A stretch of DNA of 8,728 nt from Alterinioella sp963975135 (lineage in GTDB: Bacteria; Pseudomonadota; Alphaproteobacteria; Rhodobacterales; Rhodobacteraceae): NCBI GenBank assembly GCA_963975135.1, contig CAXBGQ010000125.1, positions 1-8,728 of the forward strand, given 5' to 3'. Each line of letters starts with the position of its first letter. Within the stretch, counting starts at the first letter, position 1. The notes under the pieces were generated by a model. It made no database searches, was not told the origin of the DNA, and saw only the letters and a program-made list of their open reading frames with translations. The position numbers were made by a program, and so were the translations under genes. Positions 1 through 6,947 of the stretch are shown piece after piece.

Positions 1-47
1 CCGTTTTCCCGGCATAGTGCGAACACATCCGGGCGGATTTTAACAAG

Positions 48-88
48 ATTTTGCCCGGTCAGTTTCCCAGAAATTCACATTTTGCCCG
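48..88. repeat. Pair of 10-bp direct repeats upstream of the Hint-domain gene
   Basis: The 10-mer ATTTTGCCCG occurs at 48-57 and again at 79-88, a period of 31 bp (about three helical turns). It lies 44-84 bp before the chosen start of the Hint-domain gene, so it could be a pair of regulator sites. With only two copies of a short word it could also be chance. Nothing else is recognisable in bases 1-131. Confidence 0.3.
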
Positions 89-131
89 CTAATCAGGGGT
101 GAGATGCGTCATTTCCGGAGCTCTGCGCCCT

Positions 132-1040
132 ATGCCGAACACCTATACCGATCAGTTCTATGTCATGGATCCGGGCAACCCGCCCGCGGCGGGCACCAAC
201 CTGACCGCGCAGAACTTCGATTTTGTCGATTCGGATGATAACGGGCTGATTGAGCCAAATGTCGGCGATACCGCCAACGGCGCGGAAGTAACCAGCGTCT
301 GGGTCGATGACACGATCACGGTCACCATGGGCGGCAGCACCGTTACGATCACCGGCGTAACCTTCTATCTGGATGGGCAACCGGCGATTTTCACGCCGAC
401 CGATGGCACGGTCCTGAGCGACGCGGTGTTTCAAAGCTCGACCTATGTTGTCCAGAGCACAGAGATTGACGTAGGCGATTTCGGGCCACCCTGTTTTACA
501 CCCGGCACGCTGATCGAAACCGACCGCGGCCCCCGCGCCATCGAGACATTGATGCCCGGCGATCTGGTGATGACCCACGATAACGGCTTCCAGCCGCTTT
601 TATGGGTGAGCAGCCGCACAGTGCCCGGTTGTGGCCGGTTCGCACCGGTTGTTTTTGCGGACGGGGCCATCGGCAATACAGGGGAACTGGCGGTGTCACC
701 GCAACACCGCATGTTGATTTCCGGCTGGCAGGCGGAACTGTTCTTTGGCCAGGATGAGGTGCTGGTGCCTGCGAAACATCTGGTGAACGGCGAAACGATC
801 CGTCAGATCGACGCGGCGGAAGTGACCTATATCCACCTGCTCTTTGCCGATCATGAGATTGTCTTGGCGGGCGGCGTGCCATCCGAAAGCTATTTCCTGG
901 GCCATGCGCTGCGCGAGGACCGAAACGGGGCCCGCGCCGAATTGCACGCCCTTTTCCCTGAACTTGAGGCGGTGGCCCGCGCCCTGCTGCCCGCGCGCCC
1001 GATCATTCGCCGCCATGAAGGGGCGCTGCTGGCGGCCTGA
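132..1040 (+). CDS. Hint-domain (hedgehog/intein-type) protein
   Basis: This is a 302-residue protein with a C-terminal Hint domain of the Hint_2 type common in Rhodobacterales. The domain begins near C121 (CFTPGTLIETDRGPRAIETL), in the position of the intein/hedgehog nucleophilic cysteine. It continues through a GDLVMTHDNGFQPLLWV strand region (143-159) and an SPQHRMLISG block (189-198), and ends with the HLLFADHEIVLAGG segment (235-248). Residues 1-120 are rich in Asp, Thr and Gly and include an EF-hand-like loop, DSDDNGLIE (33-41). No signal peptide or membrane segment is visible. ATG 132 is preferred because GGAG lies 11 bp upstream and MPNTYTDQFYV is a usual family N-terminus; an in-frame GTG at 99 would add 11 residues. 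In such stand-alone bacterial Hint proteins, self-cleavage is inferred and the cellular role is unknown. The gene converges on the next one with an 18-bp gap. Confidence 0.85.
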   Translation: MPNTYTDQFYVMDPGNPPAAGTNLTAQNFDFVDSDDNGLIEPNVGDTANGAEVTSVWVDDTITVTMGGSTVTITGVTFYLDGQPAIFTPTDGTVLSDAVFQSSTYVVQSTEIDVGDFGPPCFTPGTLIETDRGPRAIETLMPGDLVMTHDNGFQPLLWVSSRTVPGCGRFAPVVFADGAIGNTGELAVSPQHRMLISGWQAELFFGQDEVLVPAKHLVNGETIRQIDAAEVTYIHLLFADHEIVLAGGVPSESYFLGHALREDRNGARAELHALFPELEAVARALLPARPIIRRHEGALLAA

Positions 1041-1058
1041 CATGGTCCGATTCCTGCG

Positions 1059-1565
1059 TCAGATCTCGGCGATGCCTATGATGTAGTTCTGACCGTAGGC
1101 CTTGGCGCATTTCGGGCAGGTGGTGTAGAAGAAAAAGATCCGACCGGGTTCCGACCCGTTGGCCCGAACCAGGCTTTTCATTTCATCGAGCCAGATCTCC
1201 GCATCGCGGTAGGGGCCCTCAAAGACCCTGGTGATGAAATCCCCGGACAATTTGGTCATCTCTTCGCCCGCGACGTCGCCGGTGACGGCAAACAGATGTT
1301 CCCCGACCCATGCGGAGGGATCGTGGCTGAGAACCAGAAAACCCTCGGGGCGACCGGCATGGGCGGCGTCGATATGGTTTTGCACACGGGTGAAAACAGA
1401 TCCCATGTTCAACGGGATATGCAGGGCGCTGCGGGTCCTGGCGACGACAAAAGGCATATCGTCGAAATGCAATTCCTGCCGGTCCCAGCCTTCCGGGTTG
1501 AACTTCGGACAGCAGCCGGTGGTGTTCACACTCTGGTCGAAATGCGGGATTTCGTTGGTTTGCAT
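1059..1565 (-). CDS. Conserved uncharacterised protein with Cys-Cys-Pro and CxxC motifs
   Basis: This 168-residue protein is likely cytoplasmic, with no signal peptide or membrane helix. I recognise it as a conserved bacterial family, sometimes labelled 'hydrolase' without known chemistry. Visible signature segments are TTGCCPKFNPEGWD (15-28), LHIPLNMG (48-55), VFEGPYRDAEIW (114-125) and a C-terminal YTTCPKCAKAYGQNY (147-161) containing a CxxC pair. The four cysteines (C18, C19, C150, C153) suggest a metal site or redox pair, but this is inference. The start at 1565 is set by a strong GGAGG on the minus strand (1573-1577), 7 nt before the ATG; an in-frame upstream ATG at 1607 lacks this. It lies 68 nt downstream of serB on the same strand and may be co-transcribed with it. 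No obvious hairpin terminator separates it from the convergent Hint gene. Confidence 0.8.
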   Translation of the reverse strand: MQTNEIPHFDQSVNTTGCCPKFNPEGWDRQELHFDDMPFVVARTRSALHIPLNMGSVFTRVQNHIDAAHAGRPEGFLVLSHDPSAWVGEHLFAVTGDVAGEEMTKLSGDFITRVFEGPYRDAEIWLDEMKSLVRANGSEPGRIFFFYTTCPKCAKAYGQNYIIGIAEI

Positions 1566-1633
1566 AGGGTTTCCTCCGCCTGCTTGGACGGGAGAATTAT
1601 ACTGCAATGCCGGAATGCGTGCCTTGATCGGGG

Positions 1634-2509
1634 TCAGGCGTCGGAAAATTCGTCCCGCCCATAGCCCTGGACGTAAAGCAGCGCCGTCAGGTCACCGTGG
1701 TTGATGCGGATATCGCATTGCGCCTGAACAGATGGTTTTGCGTGCAGGGCAACGCCCTGACCCGCCAGCCCCAGCATGCCCAGATCGTTGGCCCCGTCGC
1801 CCACGGCGATCACATCGTCATGGGGGATGCCCAGTCGCAGGGAAATCTCCTTCAATGCCGCGATCTTGGCATCGCGCCCGAGGATTGGCCTGGCAACGTC
1901 ACCCGTCAGTTTGTCACTCTCCACCACCAGAGTGTTGGCGCGGTTTTCGTCAAAGCCCAGATCGGCGGCAACGCGGGCGGTGAAGGCGGTAAACCCGCCC
2001 GAAACCAGCGCCGCATAAGCCCCATGCGCCTTCATCGTGGCCAACAGCACCTTGCCGCCGGGCATTAGGGTGATGCGCGTAGCCAGCACATGATCAATGA
2101 CAGATACGGGCAGGTCTTTCAAAAGGCCCACCCGTTCGATCAGCGCGGCCTCGAAATCAAGTTCCCCATTCATTGCGCGCGCGGTGATACCCGCCACATG
2201 CGCGCCGACACCAGCCTCGGCGGCAAGTTCGTCGATGCATTCCTGCTGGATCATGGTGCTATCCATATCGGCCAGCAGCATCTTCTTGCGGCGGTTCCGG
2301 GCGGGTTGGATCACCAGATCGACCCCCTGCGCCTGCAGGCTGTCCCAGACATCCCACTGGTTCGCAGGCAGCCTTGCCACGCCAAATTCGGCGGCCTCAT
2401 CGGGGGCGAGCCAGAAGATATCGCCGCCGCCCCAGGCATTGCGCAGGCTGTCGACCAATGCAGGGTCAAGGCGGCGGTCGGGCGCGGTCAGAAGCGTGAC
2501 AATGAACAT
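1634..2509 (-). CDS. serB: Phosphoserine phosphatase SerB
   Basis: SerB hydrolyses O-phospho-L-serine to L-serine, the last step of the phosphorylated serine pathway (EC 3.1.3.3). The 291-residue protein has an N-terminal region of about 70 residues resembling the ACT-like domain of SerB, then a HAD-superfamily phosphatase. HAD motif I is LLADMDSTMIQQECIDE (78-94), with nucleophile D81 and acid/base D83. Motif II is VSGGFTAF (169-176, S170), the motif III lysine is K215, and motif IV is AVGDGANDLGML (235-246; D238, D242). All catalytic residues are present and the length is normal for alphaproteobacteria. I start at 2509 (MFIVTLLTAPD), the family N-terminus, rather than an ATG at 2578 that would add 23 low-quality residues; the ribosome site before 2509 is weak. 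The gene is divergent from serC, with a 161-bp shared control region. Confidence 0.95.
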   Translation of the reverse strand: MFIVTLLTAPDRRLDPALVDSLRNAWGGGDIFWLAPDEAAEFGVARLPANQWDVWDSLQAQGVDLVIQPARNRRKKMLLADMDSTMIQQECIDELAAEAGVGAHVAGITARAMNGELDFEAALIERVGLLKDLPVSVIDHVLATRITLMPGGKVLLATMKAHGAYAALVSGGFTAFTARVAADLGFDENRANTLVVESDKLTGDVARPILGRDAKIAALKEISLRLGIPHDDVIAVGDGANDLGMLGLAGQGVALHAKPSVQAQCDIRINHGDLTALLYVQGYGRDEFSDA

Positions 2510-2550
2510 AGCAGCTTTGGTTTCCGATCGTGAACAGGGACCTGCCGCGA

Positions 2551-2586
2551 TGCGGCATTTCCGACCGCATAGCCGCATTTTCCGAC
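2551..2586. repeat. Imperfect direct repeat in the serB-serC divergent promoter region
   Basis: GCATTTCCGAC at 2555-2565 recurs as GCATTTTCCGAC at 2575-2586, a period of 20 bp. In the same stretch TGCGGC (2551-2556) can pair with GCCGCA (2572-2577), and also competes with GCCGC at 2544-2548. The pair sits just upstream of the proposed serC -35 element, so it is a reasonable candidate for a regulator binding site acting on serB, serC or both. The function is inferred only. Confidence 0.4.
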
Positions 2587-2615
2587 TTGTGCCAGACCGG
2601 GCCGGGGCTTATTGC
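2587..2615 (+). promoter_or_regulatory. Candidate serC-serA promoter
   Basis: TTGTGC (2587-2592) and TATTGC (2610-2615) are separated by exactly 17 bp, which fits a housekeeping-sigma promoter of the relaxed alphaproteobacterial type. Transcription would start around 2621-2624, directly at the first bases of the proposed serC leader RNA, and this agreement is the main support. The -10 match to consensus is only partial. Confidence 0.42.
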
Positions 2616-2621
2616 GGCAGG

Positions 2622-2670
2622 TGGGACACCCCTCCCCAACGAGGGGCGCTTATCTGTAAGGATACCAGAA
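2622..2670 (+). ncRNA. Candidate serC leader RNA (cis-regulatory)
   Basis: The 5' untranslated region of serC contains a perfect 6-bp hairpin, CCCCTC (2629-2634) with GAGGGG (2641-2646), loop CCCAAC. A short second stem over the ribosome binding site follows: TATC (2651-2654) can pair with GATA (2661-2664), or CTTA (2649-2652) with TAAG (2657-2660). Either form hides part of the AAGGA Shine-Dalgarno sequence (2658-2662). The known alphaproteobacterial 'serC' RNA motif lies upstream of serC-serA and has a last stem overlapping the serC ribosome site, as here. Assignment is from memory of that motif and gene context; a covariance-model search was not possible. The ligand or signal is unknown. 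Confidence 0.6.
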
Positions 2671-3825
2671 ATGGTTATGAATACCCCGGCAACGCGGCCG
2701 GCAAATCCGCGTTTTTCCTCTGGCCCCTGCGCCAAACCCCCGACATGGACCCTCGATGCCCTGGCCGATGCGCCCGTTGGCCGCAGCCACCGCGCCGCGA
2801 TCGGCAAGGAGAAGCTGAAGGCCGCCATCGACGGCACCCGCGAGATCCTGGGCATTCCGGATGCGTATCGGATCGGGATCGTCCCGGCCTCGGATACCGG
2901 CGCGTTTGAAATGGCGATGTGGTCGCTTTTGGGTGAACGCCCGGTTCAGATGGTGGCGTGGGAAAGTTTTGGCGCGGGCTGGGTCACGGACGTGGTCAAG
3001 CAATTGAAGATCGAGGCCAGCACCCATGTGGCCGATTATGGCCAGATCGTCGATATGGCGGGGTTGGATTATGATCAGGATGTCTGTTTCACTTGGAATG
3101 GCACCACCTCCGGCGTGCGGGTGCCCTCGGGCGATGTGATCCCGGCGGATCGCGAGGGCCTGACGCTCTGCGACGCGACCAGCGCGGCTTTTGCGCAGGA
3201 TCTGCCTTGGGACAAATTGGATGTGACCACGTTCAGCTGGCAGAAAGTCATGGGCGGTGAGGCGGCGCATGGAATGCTGGTGCTGAGCCCCCGCGCGGTT
3301 GAACGGCTGGAAAGCTATACCCCTGCCTGGCCGCTGCCCAAGATCTTTCGCCTGACCAAGGGCGGCAAGCTGATCGAGGGGATATTTACCGGTGCGACGA
3401 TCAACACGCCCTCGATGCTGTGCGTCGAGGATTACCTTTTTGCGCTGGACTGGGCGCGGTCTGTCGGTGGCCTGAACGGGCTGATGGCGCGGGCCAATGC
3501 CAACACCAAGGCGGTGGCGGATTTTGTCGAGTTGCATGACTGGATCGACTTCCTGGCGCAGGATCCGGCGACCGTGTCGAATACGTCGGTCTGCCTGAAA
3601 TTCACCGATGACCGGATTGTCGATGGGGCCGGATTTGCCAAGGCGGTGGCCAAGCGGCTGGAGGCCGAGGGCGTGGCATTCGATATCGGGGCCTATCGCG
3701 ATGCGCCCGCCGGGCTGCGCATCTGGTGCGGTGCGACGGTGGAGGTGTCCGATATCGCGGCGCTGCTGCCATGGATCGAATGGGCCTTTGAGGCCGAGAT
3801 TTCCGCACAATCCCAAGAGGGATAA
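2671..3825 (+). CDS. serC: Phosphoserine aminotransferase SerC
   Basis: SerC is a pyridoxal-phosphate enzyme (EC 2.6.1.52) that transfers an amino group from glutamate to 3-phosphohydroxypyruvate, giving phosphoserine. The 384-residue protein is of the alphaproteobacterial/Methanosarcina-type subgroup. The N-terminal segment NPRFSSGPCAKPPTW (12-26) is the usual substrate-binding start. S74-D75-T76-G77 falls in the cofactor phosphate region, LCDATSAAF (166-174) carries the D168 that would contact the PLP ring nitrogen, and TFSWQKVMGGEAAHGML (187-203) contains the Schiff-base lysine K192. The start at 2671 is chosen because AAGGA (2658-2662) is 8 nt upstream; ATG 2677 is 14 nt away and less likely. 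It is the first gene of a serC-serA unit, 124 bp ahead of serA, and is probably controlled by the leader RNA upstream. Confidence 0.95.
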   Translation: MVMNTPATRPANPRFSSGPCAKPPTWTLDALADAPVGRSHRAAIGKEKLKAAIDGTREILGIPDAYRIGIVPASDTGAFEMAMWSLLGERPVQMVAWESFGAGWVTDVVKQLKIEASTHVADYGQIVDMAGLDYDQDVCFTWNGTTSGVRVPSGDVIPADREGLTLCDATSAAFAQDLPWDKLDVTTFSWQKVMGGEAAHGMLVLSPRAVERLESYTPAWPLPKIFRLTKGGKLIEGIFTGATINTPSMLCVEDYLFALDWARSVGGLNGLMARANANTKAVADFVELHDWIDFLAQDPATVSNTSVCLKFTDDRIVDGAGFAKAVAKRLEAEGVAFDIGAYRDAPAGLRIWCGATVEVSDIAALLPWIEWAFEAEISAQSQEG

Positions 3826-3850
3826 TTTTTTCACGGCGCGCCGGGTGGCA

Positions 3851-3901
3851 GAATTTTCGTGAAAATTCGGCGGGAGGTAAAATTCTTCTGGGAAGAATTT
3901 T
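3851..3901 (+). repeat. Two AT-rich inverted repeats between serC and serA
   Basis: The first hairpin pairs GAATTTT (3851-3857) with AAAATTC (3862-3868) around loop CGTG. The second pairs AAAATTCTTC (3879-3888) with GAAGAATTTT (3892-3901), a perfect 10-bp stem with loop TGG. The arms share sequence, so the first left arm (3851-3857) can pair with the second left arm (3879-3885), and the two right arms (3862-3868, 3895-3901) with each other. The 124-bp gap is far more AT-rich here than the flanking genes. It might be an attenuator, an mRNA processing or stability element, or a dispersed genomic repeat; neither hairpin has a following T-run on the + strand typical of a terminator. Confidence 0.75.
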
Positions 3902-3949
3902 CTGGCCTGGCCTCCGACGCACGAAACTTCAAAGAACAGGACCAAACAC

Positions 3950-5545
3950 ATGGCCCCCAAAGTACTCGTATCCGACAGCCTCAGCGAAACCGCTGTTCAG
4001 ATCTTCCGCGACCGCGGCATCGATGTCGATTTTGAACCAAAGCTCGGCAAGGACAAGGACGCGCTGTTGGCGTGTATCGGCGATTATGACGGCCTTGCCA
4101 TCCGGTCGGCCACCAAGGTCACCGAAAAGATCCTCGATGCTGCCACCAATCTCAAAGTGATCGGTCGCGCCGGGATCGGCACCGATAATGTCGACAAGGT
4201 CGCAGCCTCCAAGAAAGGCGTGATCGTGATGAATACGCCCTTTGGCAACATGATCACGACCGCCGAGCACGCCGTTGCAATGATGTTTGCCGTGGCGCGG
4301 CAGATCCCCGAGGCCAGCGCCTCGACCCATGCCGGGAAGTGGGAGAAATCCAAGTTCATGGGGGTCGAGCTGACCGGCAAGACGCTGGGCGTGATCGGGG
4401 CCGGTAATATTGGCGGCATCGTCTGCGACCGGGCGCGCGGGCTGAAGATGAAGGTTGTGGCCTATGACCCCTATCTGGGCGAGGAAAAAGCCGAGAAGAT
4501 GGGGGTGCAGAAGGTCGAGTTGGAGGAGCTCTTTCAGCGCGCCGATTTCATCACCCTGCATGTGCCCTATACCGAGCATACCGCCGATATCCTGAGCCGC
4601 GAAAACATTGCCAAGATGAAGCCGGGCGTGCGCATCATCAATTGCGCGCGTGGCGGGCTGGTTGACGAGGATGCGCTGGCCGAGGCGTTGAAGTCGGGCC
4701 ATGTCGCGGGTGCGGCTTTTGACGTGTTCAAGACTGAACCGGCTACTGACAGCCCGCTTTTCAATCTGCCCAATGTCGTCTGCACCCCGCATCTGGGGGC
4801 CGCGACCACCGAGGCGCAGGAAAACGTGGCGTTGCAAGTGGCCGAACAGATGGCCGATTACCTACTGACCGGGGCGGTGCAGAACGCGCTGAACATGCCG
4901 TCGGTGACGGCGGAAGAGGCCAAGATCATGGGTCCGTGGCTGAAGCTGGCCGAGCATCTGGGCAGTTTCGTTGGGCAGTTGACGGAAGAAGCCATCGACG
5001 AGATTCACATCACCTATAACGGTGTGGCCGGCACGATGAACCTTGACGCGCTGAACTGCGGTGCGATTGCGGGCATCATGAAGGCGGTGAACCCGGATGT
5101 GAACATGGTCTCGGCCCCGGTCATCGCGCGCGAACGGGGTATCGAGATTTCGACCACGACGCAGGACAAATCGGGTGCCTTCGAGGGCTATATCCGGCTG
5201 GAGGTCAAGACGCCTTTGCGCCAGCGTTCCATCGCGGGCACGGTGTTTTCCGACGGCAAGCCGCGCTTCATCCAGATCAAGGGCATCAATATCGACGCCG
5301 AGATTGGCGAACATATGCTCTATACCACCAACGAAGATATACCCGGGATCATCGGCACATTGGGCCAGACCATGGGCGAAAACGACGTCAATATCGCCAA
5401 CTTCACCCTTGGCCGGTCCGGGGCGGGGAAAGAGGCGATTGCATTGCTTTACCTCGACGAACAGCCGCCCGCCGAAGTGCTGGAAAAGCTGCGCGCGACG
5501 GGTTTGTTCCAGCAGGTCGCCTCGATGCATTTCTCTGCCGTCTGA
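3950..5545 (+). CDS. serA: D-3-phosphoglycerate dehydrogenase SerA (long form)
   Basis: SerA oxidises 3-phosphoglycerate to 3-phosphohydroxypyruvate with NAD+ (EC 1.1.1.95), the committed step of serine synthesis. The 531-residue protein is the long (type 1) form: a split substrate-binding domain, a Rossmann domain with VIGAGNIGG (148-156; G150, G152, G155), an intervening allosteric substrate-binding domain (about 320-450) and a C-terminal ACT domain (about 455-531). Catalytic residues are R234 in NCARGGLVDE, E263 in FKTEP and H281 in TPHLGAA. The NAD adenosine-binding acid is D173 in VVAYDPYLG. The ACT domain suggests serine or effector feedback, as known in the family, but this is not shown by the sequence alone. 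AGGA (3938-3941) is 8 nt before the ATG. The gene follows serC and is followed by a strong GC hairpin. Confidence 0.97.
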   Translation: MAPKVLVSDSLSETAVQIFRDRGIDVDFEPKLGKDKDALLACIGDYDGLAIRSATKVTEKILDAATNLKVIGRAGIGTDNVDKVAASKKGVIVMNTPFGNMITTAEHAVAMMFAVARQIPEASASTHAGKWEKSKFMGVELTGKTLGVIGAGNIGGIVCDRARGLKMKVVAYDPYLGEEKAEKMGVQKVELEELFQRADFITLHVPYTEHTADILSRENIAKMKPGVRIINCARGGLVDEDALAEALKSGHVAGAAFDVFKTEPATDSPLFNLPNVVCTPHLGAATTEAQENVALQVAEQMADYLLTGAVQNALNMPSVTAEEAKIMGPWLKLAEHLGSFVGQLTEEAIDEIHITYNGVAGTMNLDALNCGAIAGIMKAVNPDVNMVSAPVIARERGIEISTTTQDKSGAFEGYIRLEVKTPLRQRSIAGTVFSDGKPRFIQIKGINIDAEIGEHMLYTTNEDIPGIIGTLGQTMGENDVNIANFTLGRSGAGKEAIALLYLDEQPPAEVLEKLRATGLFQQVASMHFSAV

Positions 5546-5559
5546 CGTTGCGACACTCC

Positions 5560-5608
5560 TTCGCCGCGCGTCGTTTCGGCCAGTGGCCGCGCGCGGCGAA
5601 TCCTTTTA
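5560..5608 (+). terminator. Probable serA terminator (compound hairpin)
   Basis: TTCGCCGCGCG (5560-5570) pairs perfectly over 11 bp with CGCGCGGCGAA (5590-5600). The loop itself holds a 5-bp hairpin, CGGCC (5577-5581) with GGCCG (5585-5589). TCCTTTT follows at 5601-5607, a modest U-run. It starts 15 nt after the serA stop, so it probably ends the serC-serA transcript. Confidence 0.7.
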
Positions 5609-5636
5609 GGTTCCGGTTCGGGGAATGGTTTTGGAT

Positions 5637-5653
5637 CCTGTCCCGGGGACAGG
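5637..5653 (+). promoter_or_regulatory. Palindrome in the leader of the thiolase gene
   Basis: CCTGTCCCGGGGACAGG (5637-5653) is a perfect 8+8 palindrome around one central base. It ends 15 bp before the GGAG ribosome site (5669-5672) of the next gene. It could be a dimeric repressor site or a leader hairpin; no family of regulator is recognisable from the sequence. Confidence 0.4.
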
Positions 5654-5677
5654 GCAAATACCAGAATTGGAGAATAA

Positions 5678-6853
5678 ATGACCGACATCGTAATTCTGTC
5701 CGGGGCGCGGACGGCGATTGGCACTTTTGGCGGCGCGCTGGCCGGCACCACGCCGATTGATCTGGCAACTGTGGCGACCAAGGCGGCGCTGGAGCGGGCC
5801 GGGGTTGACGGCGCGCAGATCGGCCATGTGGCCTTTGGCCATGTCATCAATACCGAACCGCGTGACATGTATCTGAGCCGGGTCGCGGCGATTGAGGCCG
5901 GAATTCCGGACGCGACGCCCGCAATGAATGTGAACCGGCTTTGCGGGTCCGGTGCGCAGGCGATTGTCTCGGTGGTGCAGAACCTGATGCTGGGCGATGC
6001 CGATTTCGGGCTGGCGGGCGGGGCCGAAAACATGAGCCGGTCGCCCTATATCCTGCCTGCCGCGCGGTGGGGCCAGAAAATGGGCGATGCCGGGGCCAAT
6101 GACATGATGCTGGGCGCGCTCAACTGTCCGTTCGGCACCGGCCATATGGGTGTGACGGCGGAAAACGTGGCAGGCGAACATGACATCAGCCGGGCCGCGC
6201 AGGATGCGTTTGCGATGGAAAGCCAGACCCGCGCCGCGAAGGCGATTGCCGAGGGCCGGTTTGCCGATCAGATCACGCCGGTGCAGGTCAGGGTCAAGCG
6301 CGACATGGTCGATTTCGTCACCGATGAGCATCCCAAGGCCACCAGTCTTGAGAAACTGGCCGGTCTGCGCGCGGTGTTCCAGAAGGATGGCTCGGTCACG
6401 GCGGGCAATGCCTCGGGCATCAATGATGGTGCTGCGGCAATTGTCATGGCGCGGGCCGAGGCGGCCGAGGCGGCGGGGCTGAAGCCGCGCGCGCGGGTGT
6501 TGGGCTACGCCCATGCCGGGGTGCGGCCCGAGGTGATGGGCATCGGCCCGGTGCCCGCGGTTGAAAACCTGCTGAAACGCACCGGCCTGACCATTGGCGA
6601 TTTCGACGTCATCGAATCGAATGAGGCTTTTGCCGCGCAAGCCTTGGCGGTGAACAAGGGTCTTGGGCTGGACCCGGCCAAGGTAAACCCCAATGGCGGC
6701 GCGATTGCGCTTGGCCATCCGGTTGGCGCGACGGGGGCCATCATCACCATCAAGGCGCTCTATGAGCTTGAGCGTATCGGTGGGTCGAAGGCATTGATCA
6801 CCATGTGCATCGGCGGCGGTCAGGGGATTGCCCTGGCGATCGAACGGCTCTGA
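5678..6853 (+). CDS. bktB: Beta-ketothiolase, BktB type (acetyl-CoA C-acyltransferase)
   Basis: This thiolase-superfamily enzyme either condenses two acyl-CoAs (commonly acetyl-CoA with acetyl- or propionyl-CoA) to a 3-ketoacyl-CoA or cleaves it. The 391 residues are the normal length. The acyl-accepting cysteine is C89 in NRLCGSGAQAI. The C-terminal catalytic pair is H347 in ALGHPVGATGA and C377 in MCIGGGQG, and NEAF lies in the usual position before them. NTEPRDMYLSRVAA (58-71) and the ARWGQKMGDAG segment resemble the Cupriavidus BktB enzyme rather than PhaA, so BktB is preferred; the physiological substrate remains inferred. GGAG (5669-5672) stands 5 nt before the ATG. It is separated from serA by a probable terminator and has no phaB or other PHA gene in view, so it is likely expressed alone. 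It converges on small gene A. Confidence 0.9.
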   Translation: MTDIVILSGARTAIGTFGGALAGTTPIDLATVATKAALERAGVDGAQIGHVAFGHVINTEPRDMYLSRVAAIEAGIPDATPAMNVNRLCGSGAQAIVSVVQNLMLGDADFGLAGGAENMSRSPYILPAARWGQKMGDAGANDMMLGALNCPFGTGHMGVTAENVAGEHDISRAAQDAFAMESQTRAAKAIAEGRFADQITPVQVRVKRDMVDFVTDEHPKATSLEKLAGLRAVFQKDGSVTAGNASGINDGAAAIVMARAEAAEAAGLKPRARVLGYAHAGVRPEVMGIGPVPAVENLLKRTGLTIGDFDVIESNEAFAAQALAVNKGLGLDPAKVNPNGGAIALGHPVGATGAIITIKALYELERIGGSKALITMCIGGGQGIALAIERL

Positions 6854-6854
6854 T

Positions 6855-6893
6855 AAAAAAGCCCCCCGCGCCAGAGGCGTGGGGGGCATTTGT
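6855..6893. terminator. Bidirectional terminator between thiolase and small gene A
   Basis: GCCCCCCGCGCC (6861-6872) pairs with GGCGTGGGGGGC (6876-6887) over 12 bp with one G-U pair and loop AGA. A run of A (6855-6860) lies on the left, so the minus strand reads TTTTTT after the stem, the stronger direction; the + strand has only ATTT. It begins right after the thiolase stop and lies about 60 nt past the stop of gene A, so it probably serves both, mainly gene A. Confidence 0.9.
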
Positions 6894-6947
6894 GGAAGCA
6901 CCGGCAGGGATGGGGAGGATCAGCCCCGCCGGGTTTTGTCCTGTGAG

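Noticed and set aside
99..131. GTG start adding 11 residues to the Hint-domain protein
   Set aside because: The added residues do not resemble the family N-terminus, and GGAG lies at a workable distance before ATG 132.
2510..2578. Upstream ATG extending serB by 23 residues
   Set aside because: MFIVTLLTAPD matches the usual SerB start; the added residues are Arg/Cys-rich and lie in the divergent control region.
2650..3960. Long open frame (436 codons) on the minus strand opposite serC
   Set aside because: It mirrors serC codon usage in GC-rich DNA, its product is rich in Arg, His and Gly without family features, and serC on the other strand has all catalytic motifs.
3929..4837. Open frame on the minus strand opposite serA
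   Set aside because: Antisense to the most conserved part of serA, with His/Arg/Gly-rich low-information sequence.
5606..6901. Long open frame (431 codons) on the minus strand opposite the thiolase
   Set aside because: Antisense shadow of a clear thiolase with both catalytic cysteines and the histidine; it also runs through the terminator hairpin.
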